In this document: in pieces, positions 32,913 through 44,500 of the stretch
How positions within the stretch are numbered: position 1 is the stretch's first letter
Layout: every line of letters starts with the position of its first letter
Assembly (NCBI GenBank): GCA_027596075.1
Contig: JADGJC010000146.1
Location: 33,646 to 97,645, forward strand
Direction: 5' to 3'
DNA: 64,000 bases
Source of the DNA: Rhizophlyctis rosea
Lineage: Eukaryota; Chytridiomycota; Chytridiomycetes; Rhizophlyctidales; Rhizophlyctidaceae
Notes under the pieces: model-generated
Databases searched by the model: none
Told to the model about the DNA's origin: nothing
Seen by the model: only the letters and a program-made list of their open reading frames with translations
Made by a program: the position numbers and the translations under genes

Positions 32913-35900
32913 CTACCTGCCCCGCCGTCGCCCCACTTCATCCCATGGCAAGTTGCTGACCTTGATAGCAAAACACATAATCAACGTTAGTGCAGTCCCA
33001 TATTGGAGTATCCAGTTCGAACGCGCCACACACTTACCGACGCAAACCTCTGCGCGCACTCCGCCACGAACTCCTCGTCGTTCTCGCCCGATGGCACCAA
33101 AGTTCTTAGGACCTTATCCCTCCCACTTGGCGCGAACTTCCCAGATCCGCCCTTTGGCAGGTAGTCCAAATTTACCGGCGTCTATGATGCACAACATCAG
33201 TTTCCATTGTGGATCAAGCCGAGCATGCTAGTAAATTTTGCAAAGCAATGTTTTCACCTTGCCTACAACCAACTCCTCATCTCTCCTTCCGTCACAGACC
33301 CTAACAAATATGCTCGGATACTTTCTTCCATACCGAATCGTCCTGCTTTTCACCGCTCCATCTAATGCATCCTTCAAATTCTCCTTCTTGATTTGACGTA
33401 TCAATCCTGGTAGTGGAGTGCCTTCGAACTGAGCGCATCCAAATGAGACTTTGTCAGTCTACAGGGGCGAGATGCGACAACTTCCGAGAGACGAGATTAT
33501 GCCTCACCAAAGGAAGTTGGAAGATGCCGTGAGAGCAATATTCTCCGTCCGCAAAGACGGAAACCGCACTCCACCCTTCGTCAAGAATGCGTGTTTCATC
33601 CTCCGGATCAAAGCTCTTCACGTCTACTATGGCGACAAGACGCGGATTGGCGGACTGTTTCTTGACCCACTATATTTCCAAGAGTCCAAGCAAGTATTAG
33701 GGAAAAAACAAGCATTAATAATCATGCTAAGCTGGTTGATAACGTTCCTAAGTTTCCATCGCGATGAAAATCGGCGGTCGCCGGCCAAAACATACAACTC
33801 ACCCGAAACCCATCCCTCCACTCCGGATGCCTAACATCACTCCCAGCATCCACCTTCCCAACAACCCAAACATCCCCTCCATCTCCCCTTCTTGACGCGT
33901 CGTACCACCCTCCAGGACAAAGACTGACAACCGCGAAATGTAATCCTTTGCCCTGCATATTCGTCCCCCGATCCACGGCAATCTTGAACCCAAACCGCGG
34001 CTGGTACCGAGCGATGTAAGTTATGGAGAGTTGTGGTGGTGCCGTTTTGGGGATTGTAAGCTTTTTGAAGATGTAGGTGTCGAGTGTTGTGGGGGGTGTG
34101 AGCTGGAGCGGCGGAGGGACATGATGTCAGGGTTTTGGAGCGTAGGAGAGGATAGACAGCAACGAGCTAAGCAATATATACCTTCTCAGTCAGGTCCCAC
34201 CCCGCCAAAATTTCATCAACAGTTTTAGTGCCCCTCTCCGCCAACACATGCGGGTACAACTTCCTCTCGTACGCCGTCGGGGTGCTCATGGTAGACACAT
34301 AAGCTCCAGAAGAATATTCCGGCATCGGTTGTTCCCTTGCTGGTGAGATCCCACGCAGGAATTATTGATCATGCCAAATCACGGCCACCTCTCCACGCCA
34401 CCTCAACCATCAAAACCATCAAAACACAGCAAAAACAAACAACTCACTCATTTTCCCAAAAGGCACCCGAAAAATCCTCACCAAAACCGTCGCACATGGT
34501 ATTCTCCCCTCACCCACACCCTCTCCACCAACCAACTGCCCCACCTCCCCACTACCTTTCAAATACCCCGCAACATCACCAAGTAGAACGGGTACTTGGA
34601 ATCCGCCCTCGTTCAAATAGTACTGCTGAAACCCTCCCTTCCCGCCGACAGCGGTAACTAAAGGCACCTCCCTAGTCCGCGCATCCACGAAGCAGTTAAG
34701 GACGCTCGTGCCGATGACATGGAGGTCTTTCGTGTGGTTATCGAGCGTGTAGAGTTTAATGAGGAGGAGGGAGGTAGGATCGGGGATTGCGGGACTTATT
34801 TGGGTGCGGATCTGACGTGAGCACAAAGCGCAGGTTGAGAATTAGCAAAAAGCAAATCACAACCGGTTCACTCTTTGTGGTTCCGTCTCAAACGCCTCGC
34901 TCGTCTGCTTCATTGCAACTCACATTAAACATCGGCGAATGGAAAAGACTGTTCAAATCGCTCGTTCCGGTAATTTCCGGGCCTCCAGTGATGGGTTTAC
35001 CATTCATGGAAACGACGCGTGCAACTACTCGGCAGATGGTGACGTTTTCTGGGAGGAAGCGAGCTGTGTTTTTGTGGGGGTGAGTGAGGGTATGGCGGAG
35101 CGGTTGACTTGGTGCAAGAATCATTACAGCTACTCGAGGGACGAATGAGTGGCCGTGATGCCTTACCTCCATCAATATAAACATCAAAGGAGTCGCCGGA
35201 CCGGAAGACTGAGTCCCGTCCTACAAAAACATCATTGAAAATTGCATGGCAAGAAAAGGGAAGACTTGTGTTTGACCATACCTCTCGCCATGGGTACACT
35301 CATCCACGCCGCTCTTGGAACCACATCTCCACCACTTGATGGCAGGACAATCGACGATCTCTTCCCACTTTGACCGTCATCAACCTCCGCTCGTCCGGGT
35401 TTGCAGATACGTAATAGGACCCAGCCATTGGGTCTGGCATCTGGAGTGTCGTCAGGGGATAGGAGGGGTAGGCGGGTTGTTGTTTCGTTCAGGTCTGTTT
35501 TTGAGGGAAGGTCGGCGATGGTGGTTGGTTGTTATCAACAGCATATATTGCTGATTTTCTCTATCTGGGCACTTTCCCCTCCCGCCATTCACATTCTTGC
35601 CCTCCACAACCGCAGAAACCCACAAATACTCACCACTAACAACATCTCTATCCACCCTGAACACTCCGACAGAAGCTTGGAGAACCGGTTTCGTCATCAT
35701 AGTATCATCCTATTTTCCGTCCAACATCGACGTCAATGAAAAGACAAAGAGTACGTGCTCCGAAAAGCCAAACCCCTTACCCCACTAAACACCTCTACAA
35801 CCGCTTTCCTCCCAGGTATCGCCCCGACACCAGTAAACTCCGCCCGTGTCGGGGCGTCGTGGGGCCATATGTAGGTGTTGGGTTCCAACCCAGGCTAAAT

Positions 35901-38593
35901 ATCAGTTCATATATCAGTCCCAGAACAAGAGCCAAAGATTGCAACGGCACTGAGTGAGAGTATAGGGGCACGTACATCAGCAACTTCACTAACGAATACT
36001 CTCTCCACGTCACCGTCCTGCGTGCTGTCTGAATTTACAAGCCGTATACGGACTCTTGGGTACGATATCGTGGGTGGTGGTGGGATGTAGAGTGCGTCGA
36101 TGTTGATTGTCATGCTGGGGAAAGAGGATACGTCAAGGCAGGATGACATTAGCAGATTGGCACCCCCTCCTTTTGTCCCACGAGAAAAACTCATCATACA
36201 CAGAAACAAAGGCGTAAAACTCACTCAAAGGTTCTCCCCACCCCACTCCCCACACCCACACCACTCCACGCCCCACCACCATTCCGCAACTCCTCTCCCA
36301 AGATCTCTCTCACGATTTCTCGTAGCTTCTTTGGGCTGACGCCTTCCATATCGGTATGTCCAGCGCGTACTTTTTGCTTCCTGTTGTCTGCCTCTGTATC
36401 GTCGTAGGATGGTTCTAAGGCGTAGTCTTTAAGCGTGTATGATGCGGGAGAGAGGGAGTGGGGTGGTTGGGGGTGGGAGGGATGTGCGATGCGGATGTGC
36501 AGGGTTGTCGAGGGGAGTCTGTGTAGTGGGGTGCGGGTAAAAGCGGGGGTTGAGTTTGATGAGGTGGGTTTTTGTGGTGTGGAGGAGATTGGTATAACCT
36601 TCCCTGCCCAAAGAAGGGCGGATGCCAGGATATTTAGGAAAAGCACAGCCTCTTTTCCAACAAAACTCACCGCACACAACCCCCGTAAACCCTCCTCGTA
36701 CTAACCCCAAACCTAATCGGGGGCGCAAACACCGGTAAAGCCCGACACCCCCAATCCACCCCTCCTCCACTCTTGAACAACTCCACACACGTCCAGCCCA
36801 CTAACGCCTCCCCCATCCAAATCCCCACAATAACTCTCCATCCTCGTCGTGGTTCCACGCCTTTAATCGTACTGCATTTCTCAATCCGAGATGCAGCTAA
36901 GCCGGTGTCGTCCGGGACGGGGGTATTTGCGACGATGGTTTCTACAGGGCTTTTGGATGTGGAGGCGTCGAAGAGGGACCAGGAGATGTGGAGGTTCTGT
37001 AGGCCCGGCGGGGTTTGGGAGGGGAGGAGGCCGGTGAGGAAGTCCCAGTGGATTGTGAGGCCGAAAGAGGGGATGTAGGGTGGGTTGTGGGGTGGTTGGG
37101 ATGTGGTGGTGGTCTGTGGGGAGAATGGTTGGGGAGGGGAAGGGTGGGTGAGAGTTGTTTGCTTTATCTCGAAAACGTCTCGCAAGGAAAGTAAACGTAA
37201 GAATCTCCAACGACCTTACTCAACTCACCTTCATCCCTTCGCCTCCATCAAAGGTCTCCACAGTGCGACCCGGCTCAGATTTCGGAAGGTACTCGGCCAG
37301 TTCTCTAATGTCCAATTGTCACATGTTAGAGACAACACAAAGGCCTGGACACAAAGCAAAAAAAGAAACCCCCATACCTCTTCAACCGTTCAACCTCACT
37401 AACACCCACAACCCTCTCCCTCTCCATCCTCAACCTCCACATCGCCTGCCGGTGCCGTGCCCGCATTTTGTGTAGTTGGCGTTCTTGTTCGACGTCCGTG
37501 TCTGAAGATGAAACCCCGTCTTAGATAAAACTATCCAACAACCTGTACATCACGGTTAAGAATCTACGACAACATACCATCCATCCAATCACCCTCCCAC
37601 CCCGCATTCCAACCCTTCTGTTGTCGTCGCCGCTCCACATCCCGCGCTTCGATTTCGAGTTTAGCAATTTGGTCCAACACGGCGGGGTTATGGCCTCCCT
37701 TTCGGATGTAGTGGTGGCGAAGGGATGTTATGTCGTCTAGGATTCTGTGCTTTTGCTGTCTTGATTCGCATGTGTGGTGATGATGTCTCGGGGAGGAGGG
37801 TGGTGAGGATGAAGAGGATGGCCGGGATGAGGTGGTGGATGAAGAGCGGTGATGGTGAGTGTTGTGGTGTTTGTGATGTGGTGTGTGTTGTGGTGGGTCT
37901 GGTGTAAGGTAGTTTGTGGGAAACATGGTAATGAGCCGTAAGATTGCACACACCAATCAGAAAAATCTTACAAAAAATCCAAGTTCCTGCCACATTACTT
38001 ACATCACATACCCTGTAATAACAACCTCTCCTTCCTCTCGCTGCCTCGTCTCCGCCGATCACGCACTCTTCGCGGGAGGGAGATGTCTGGGTCTGATTTT
38101 GCATATGTGCGGAAGGGTGATGGAGATGTAGGTGTTGGGAGATGGATCTACGAGGGATGAATGAATTGGTAAATTGTACCGGTAGGAGAACACATTGTTT
38201 GAAAGCCCCAATGAAGCATACTTGAGAAGTTCGCAAGGCGTCGAGCATGTCCATGACGTCTTGGCGTTCTTTTAGCAGTCTGTGTTTTGACAGAAACGCG
38301 TGGTTTGTCAGGATGATGGGCATTTTTGAGGAAGGGTGGTTTTTCAACCTACCGCTCTCGGTCAACACGTCTGTACACATCTGCTTCAATGTCGGCTGTT
38401 TTCTGATTGAGATGGGACTGTCATCATCTCATGCCAATATGCGCACAAACTCGGTGTATTGTACCTTACTCTTCGCATGTGCTGTATTGGCTGGCGGTGA
38501 TTGAGCGGGAGATGATACTGGAAGACTATCTGTGCGGGATTCGGCACTACTCTGTGTGGCGGTTTGTTTGACTTCTGGGCAAAACTGCGGCAT
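32913..38593 (-). CDS. CCDC17-like coiled-coil protein of the flagellar type
   Basis: A many-exon gene from ATG at 38593 (MPQFCPEVKQTATQ) to TAG at 32913 (last exon VSNLPWDEVGRRRGR). Early exons are coiled coil (KTADIEADVYRRVDRER, then LLKERQDVMDMLDALRTSQ). A His/Ser-rich low-complexity stretch follows, then ITSLRHHYIRKGGHNPAVLD and AKLEIEARDVERRRQQK, which match the helical motif found in CCDC17. The rest alternates C2-like beta segments, such as FGLTIHWDFLTGLLPS, AALVGWTCVELFK-type strands and LLLIKLYTLDNHTKDLHVIG, with short introns, ending in LDYLPKGGSGKFAPSG. CCDC17 is found in ciliated organisms, so a flagellar role is likely but inferred. About 20 exons are needed and I have not fixed every boundary. 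Confidence 0.55.
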
Positions 38594-39016
38594 GGAGTTT
38601 CAGCAAGATGAGATTAGTGTTGATAGGGCCGTGGCTATGCTCAAGGGCGGAGGCGTCTTACGCGACGGGTATGCACTGCCAATTCGTCGTGGGATGGAAA
38701 GTGGAGGTTGCATGGTTTACAGTATGGGATTGTTTGGTGTGGCATGGGTGATTTGTGGTGGTTGTTGGTATCAGTAGGAATTCCGATATTTATGAGCAGT
38801 TCAAGGTCGACAACTAAAAGTGAGGGGGTCGAGTCCCTTTAAGAGATTACGTAACTGCTGCGATCAGATGATCAATCTGCTGATGACTTGCTTCCCCTCT
38901 TCCGCAGTTTCCCGTCTCCCAAACCCCAAAAATAACCTCCATTCCCATCTAAACTCCCACCGTCTCAACTCACTTCCAACCACTCTACCTCAACCAAAGA
39001 GCACCCAAGATTTACA
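38594..39016. other. Divergent promoter region
   Basis: It lies between the CCDC17-like gene (minus) and the RG-rich gene (plus) and must serve both. A GGGGGTCGAGTCCC stretch near 38824 resembles a tRNA T-arm, but no tRNA surrounds it. No TATA box stands out. Confidence 0.45.
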
Positions 39017-39787
39017 ATGACACGCACATCAACATCCCGCACAACAACAACAAAAACCCAAACACAGCAAAAAGAAAAAGACAAAGAGGGAGACCCCACC
39101 ACCCAGACATCGACCTCGACACCCGAACAACAACAACGTAAGGCAGACCCCTTCCCAACTCTGACCACTGTTCTAAGCCATTGGTGCAATCCTGACTTCC
39201 GCCTACAATTTCACAGCACTCCCCTCCTTCGCTCAACCAATAAACAAACCCCCACCTACAACCCAACAACAACCACCAGCAGCAGCATCCGCGACCGGGC
39301 CTTCGGTACCATCTTCACGTGGTGGGAGGGGTAGAGGCGCGTCTCAAAGGTAGAGCACGTCAGTTCAATGGTTATTCAACACACCCGCGTCAAGAGGAGA
39401 TTTTGGCGAATCCTGCTTACATCTTGAACCAACAATGTAGGGGCCAAACACCCACCACGCGCGGACGGGGACAGGGCAGAGGACGGGGACGAGGCCGTGG
39501 ACGGGCATCCACTTCCGTGTCGGTTTTCCAATCGCCTGGGTATACCTTAGGTAACATGAACAACCGTCCGCGGCTTGTCCACCCATTCGTGAAAATCATA
39601 AGTTACTGAGTTGCACTCATCTATAGGCTCAACACCCTCACAAACCATCGCACAAGCCCGCAGTGCGCGGGACGCGGAGGAGGAAGGGAGGGATAGGAGG
39701 GACGAGGAGGGCGGTGGTCCGGGCAAGAAGGGTGGGAAGGGTCCGGATGATGATGGGGGTGGTGGGGAAGATGAATGGGAATTCTGA
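39017..39787 (+). CDS. Small RG-rich disordered protein, 174 aa
   Basis: Four exons join in perfect phase: 39017-39137, 39217-39349, 39441-39550 and 39627-39787 (total 525 nt including TGA). The protein begins MTRTSTSRTTTTKTQ and continues with a Pro/Gln/Ala-rich linker. Two RG clusters follow: SSRGGRGRGASQRG across the second intron, and TTRGRGQGRGRGRGRGRAS. A Ser-rich segment (SVSVFQSPGYTLGG) and an acidic Gly/Asp tail ending GGGGEDEWEF close it. RG repeats usually bind RNA and are arginine-methylated; the alternation of basic RG and acidic tail suits phase-separating or chromatin-linked proteins. No folded domain is seen and no orthologue is recognised. The exon model is strongly supported by phase and by the uninterrupted acidic tail. 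Confidence 0.65.
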
Positions 39788-40125
39788 TGTGGATTTGCAG
39801 TCGGTGGTGCTGGGAAATTAACCTAAGCTGTATATACCTGTACTGTACATATTGGCATGCATTTTATACCCTGTAGAGCTTTCCTTGGAAGTCGACCACT
39901 CGTGGGAGAAGAAACCTTGCCAATCCCATCCCACCTCCCTCACAGACGTTGCGGTTCCCATGTACTAAGGCCCATTCCACCCCACAACCAAAACCCCTCT
40001 CCAACAACTCCACCATCCTCCCCCACATCAATCCACAGATAGAAACTCAAAGATAAAATATATATTCCATCCCATCTCCCCAGTCCTCGAACAACAAAAA
40101 AATTCACAATCCCATCGTACAAAAT
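39788..40125. other. Convergent 3' spacer
   Basis: It lies between the ends of the RG-rich gene and the complex I gene. It is C-rich in the middle with an AT-rich patch near 40050-40070 that may serve 3' end formation. No gene seen. Confidence 0.5.
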
Positions 40126-41158
40126 CTACAACTCCCCGTTCGCCCTCATCTCAGCCTCCCTAATCGCAAACGGATCCCTCCTCGGGAACGCGGGCTGGAA
40201 GTGGTTGTCCGGGCGGGCGTAACCCATGCCGACGCGGAGGTAGTCTTCCTTGTTTGGAAATCCTGGGGCGGAAAGGACTTCCCAGAAGAATGTAACGGCG
40301 GGGGGCAAGGTGGCGAGGGTGAAGAGGAAGCGGGAGGGTTTGCCGGCTGTTTTGTTGGTGTGGGGTGGTGGGGAATTGTTAGTTTGGATCAAGTCTGCGA
40401 TGGGTGGAAAGAAGTAAAGGGAATGGAAGGACGGAGGAGGCGGCTACGTACATTTGAGACCGACGGGAATGGAAGCGATGAAGGAAGCGATGGCGACGTT
40501 CCATTCGTCGTCTTTTTGGCGGGTGTTTGCGGCGAAGGTGTAGGCTCCCATGAAGATGCTGCCGACGATTGCTGTAGTGGAAGCGTGGAAGTAAGCATTT
40601 GATTGAACCATTTACAGATACTGTGCGCTTCGCGCACTTGTGTCAGCTTCGCTGACTTACTAATCAGCTTCGCAGATTGCAAGGCGCCCCGCGCCTATGA
40701 AGCAAGTTTCGGTGGCCATGATGGCGTTCCGCGCCGAGACAGTGCGATTCGCGCCCATTTAGCCGGCTTCGCTGGCCATCCAGACTGTGCGCGGAGCGCA
40801 CAAACTATCCAACCTTCCCACGCCCACCCACCCACCCCTGCGCATACTCACACCAATAAACACTCTTCCCAACCATATCCCTTCCAATCGTCGTCAAAGT
40901 CCTATTATCCTTCCACCTAGACCACATGGGAGAGTTGTGCCAGACACCGAGCAAGAAAGCAGAAGTGACACCGGATGCGGCACCAATTATGGCACCGCGG
41001 GTAGCTTCTTGGAGGGGCGAGTCTTCTACGGGGTTTTGGGGCATGATGTGGATCTTTTTCCAGACTGACATGTACCACAGGGGGAGTTTGTTTGGTTCTT
41101 CGCCGGGGACTAGGCGTGGTTTTTGGCGGGCGTAGATTGTTTCGTCTATGATGCCCAT
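40126..41158 (-). CDS. Complex I membrane subunit, NDUFA11/21.3 kDa (Tim17-like) type
   Basis: Three exons join in phase: 40852-41158, 40452-40571 and 40126-40394, giving 231 residues from ATG at 41158 (MGIIDETIYARQKPR). A Gly/Ala-rich membrane segment, TRGAIIGAASGVTSAFLLGV, is followed by SIVGSIFMGAYTFAANTR across intron 1, then VAIASFIASIPVGLK and FTLATLPPAVTFFWEVLSAP. The pattern of short Gly-rich membrane helices belongs to the Tim17/22-like subunits of NADH:ubiquinone oxidoreductase (NDUFA11, fungal 21.3 kDa subunit) in the inner mitochondrial membrane. The C-terminus, YARPDNHFQPAFPRRDPF, is hydrophilic. The first intron (40572-40851) is long for this window because it contains a hairpin array. 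Subunit assignment rests on overall pattern; a related Tim17-family protein cannot be excluded. Confidence 0.65.
40623..40801. repeat. Array of short hairpins inside an intron
   Basis: A cluster of 15-nt hairpins, each with a 6-bp stem and a 3-nt loop. Clear members are GTGCGC-TTC-GCGCAC (40623-40637), GTCAGC-TTC-GCTGAC (40642-40656), AGGCGC-CCC-GCGCCT (40682-40696), GCCGGC-TTC-GCTGGC (40762-40776) and GTGCGC-GGA-GCGCAC (40787-40801). AATCAGC-TTC-GCAGATT (40662-40678) has one mismatch, and degenerate versions fill the gaps. The whole array lies within the first intron of the complex I gene. Confidence 0.8.
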
Positions 41159-41521
41159 TTTTGTGAGTGGTTAGGGGGGGTAGTGGGGAGTGTAGGGGGT
41201 TATGGAAGGGGGAGGCCCTCTGCTGATGAGGATGAGGATGGGAGTGCGTGAAAGCGGATGGGAGTGCTGGTTGTTGAAAGTTGGATGTTGGTGGTCCGAG
41301 GTGGGAGTGTTGGCGCGGCGTGGCGTGTGGCGTGCAGTCATGTGACATATGGCTGTTTGCAGGTACATGATTATCACATCAACCCATATCGCGCATCAAT
41401 TGAACCAATCCCCACCTCCCAATTTCACCTTCAACTCTTCTCCACTTTCCCACGCTTCCATCCGCATCTTTCCCACGCACGCGCACCACAATCCAGCCAA
41501 CGACAACCCACCTCCCATTAC

Positions 41522-44500
41522 ATGCCCACTCACCACCAACTCCCAGACTCATCCCTATGGCACCCGACCCGCGCTCACATAATCACCTCCCTCCTCACAT
41601 CCCTATGCACCTCCGGAGATCAGACCAAAGCAGAACACAACGCCCTAATAACAATCCTACCATACCTCCTTGCTCAATTCCCTCCAACCTCAAAAGAAGA
41701 AGATGATACCACAGTGAAGAAACCGTCGGGTAGATTGAGAGCCGCGAGAGCGCTGATTGCTGGGTTGAATTTCTCGTTGGGGGGCGGGGATGATGGGAGG
41801 GGTGGGGTGGATGTGGATGTGAGATTGGTGATGATTTGTGCATTTGTGGGGCTTTGTAAGAATCTTGGAGGGTAAGTTCCGTGGTCTTTAGTGCGGGGTT
41901 GGGGTGGGTGGGTGGGGCTGGGAGGCCACGCACAGCGTGACCGTGCCGGAGGCATTAGTTGGAGGGCGCCAAGCCCGACGTGAGCGTCAGCGAACGGATC
42001 GCGAGCTTCGCGAGCCCCAAGTGCGCGATGCGCACATTCTCTTCATTGCAACCGCAACACTTGAGTGAGCTTTAGCGAAGAGCTCGTCAGCGGAGCTGAC
42101 ACAAGTGCGCGGAGCGCACATAATACTGGGACCACCACCAACCACCAGTGTAAAGTGACATCGGCGTGAGCAACAAACAGAATAGGTCTGGAGATATGGG
42201 TGTGTGTGTGGGGAAGGGGTGGGGGGAAGCGGGAAAAGGGGAAGGGCAGAGGAGGGGGGAGGGGAGGGGAAGGAGGGGAGAAAGTGGTATGAAGGGAGAA
42301 GGGCGGGAATGATAAACCAGGTAAACTGAACGCGTCAATTTACAGAGACAATCTCTTCACACTCCTAACATCACCACCAACGACACCACCGCCCTCACCG
42401 CCTTCACCACTACCCCCAACACCAACAATAACCGACCTCCTCCAACGCACAGTCATCTCCCTAATCCAATCCTCCTCCAGACCACCCTGGAAACCCACCC
42501 GCGAACTCTCCGACCGCATCGCCTGGCGCGCCCGCTGCGCCTGCCGGAACCTCCTCGTCTGCTTCCGCACCATGGTTGTCAGCTCCTACTCCATGCGCAC
42601 GCAGCGCACTCTCGTCACGGAAGACTTTACGAAGCGGTTCTTGAAGAGTTTGGCTGCGACGTATAAGGGTACTGAGAGGAGTCGCACTTTGAAGGTAAAA
42701 ATGGAAGGTTAGGGAATTTGGCTCTTTGGCTTGGCTTTTTCAGCGTTCTGAAAATACTCAAAATTTGAATGCCCCGTCAGGTCCTCATCACAGTATACGG
42801 AGACATAGCCCACCTCCTCCCTTGCGCACTCCACTATCCAACTCCAATAACACCTCCAACAAACGAAACCATCCGTCTATTCGCACACCCCCTAATTCCA
42901 TTAAAACACATCCTCATCCCAATCCTCCGAGCCTGCACATGGCAACCTCAACTCGCGTCACATGGATCCGACGTCATCAGCCGGTTGGGAACATACCTGA
43001 AGAAATACGCCGCGACCCTTCCGACCGCGATGGACGATTCTGACGCGGATGTTAGGGGGATGGTGGAGCATGTTGCGGAGTTTTGTGGGGTTTTGGCGGA
43101 GTTTTTGGCAAGACGCGGTAGTCGCGACTCCGACGATGATGCGCCACCACCGGGTTTTACCTCTCATTCTGGGTTGAGCGTGGAGAAGCAGCCAGTCAAA
43201 TTGGACACATCGACACCACATTCTCTCGTGCAATGGTGTCTGCAACGCCATACTGCGCGCATGTGCCAGATGTTCCTATTGCCACTGCTTGAACAGCTTT
43301 GTGGCGGGGAAGCGAATTGGGCGAGTGGGAAGGCGGTGGTGTGTGAAGTCTTTTATGGGAAAGTTGGGGTGGGGGGCAGTGCGGGGGGGAGGAGGAGGAT
43401 ATTTACATGTGAGTAGTGCTTTTTCGATAGCCTCGTTAACGCCTCGTCAATTTCTCGCTCCATTTGTCCAACTCAATCTAATCCCCTTCAATCTTCGCTA
43501 GTCGCGAATGAAAACGACCCCACAGTGCGGAGTGTGATGAGGTGGCTTGTTGGTACGGCGTGTGATCGTGGGTTGAGTAACGGCAGTGGTGGTGGTGGAG
43601 ATGATGGTGCGCAACATACGCGGTTGGCGAGAAAGCTTCCTGTCCGTGGAGCGGGGACGAAAGTGCGGTTGTTTGCGATTGGGGTGTTGGGTGGGTTGCC
43701 TTGTTGGGGTGATCAGGTATGTTTTTTTGTAGGGGATATAGCAGCGTGGGGATTTTTGGCGGTGGATTTCATTTTTGGGGATGGATTGCTGAAAATGTTT
43801 TTTTTGGCTTTCATGATGCAGATATCAACAACTCTTCTCTCCCTATTTGATGATCCGTCGCTTGATATTCGCACCGGAGTTGCGCGGGCTATGGCGTTGA
43901 GGGTTTTAAATTTGGGTGTCGAAAGTGGGGGGAGGGGCGTTGGTGAAGTGGATGTTGGGGATGTGCATAGGGAGGAGTGTCGATGTGATGATCGGGGAGG
44001 GGCGAGTTTGATGGGGACGTGGGAGTCGAATCCGTTCAGGAGAGTTTTGGAGTGGGTTGAGAAGTTGGGTGGAGGGGAGGGAAGAAGGTGAAGACGTACC
44101 CTTTTCTTTTCCTTTTGTGCTTCGTTGACCATATCCGTCACCTTTTTCCTCCTTAGACCGTCCACAACACCCACCAAACACCACCCAACTCCAGCCGACC
44201 ACCAAACCTTCACCTTCTGGACCTCCCACCTTACAACCCACATCCTCACCTGCCCCATCTCCTCCCCAGCAACATCACACACCCTCCTCTCCCGCTTTGC
44301 CCGTGAAGTCCTTTCCCGTCTCTCTTCCCCCTCACTCTCCCCCCTTTCTCACTCCTCTCACTTCCCACTCCTTGCCGCCTCTGTAGTTGTGGGATGTTTA
44401 GAGGGTTTCTCTTGTGATGGTGCGAAGGGAGGTGTATGGTGTGACCCGAAGGTTCTTAGGTGTTTTGCGGGTGTGTTGTGGAGGTTGAGGAGGTGGGGTG

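Noticed and set aside
38815..38845. GGGGGTCGAGTCCC, tRNA T-arm-like
   Set aside because: There is no A box or pairing acceptor stem at the right distance.
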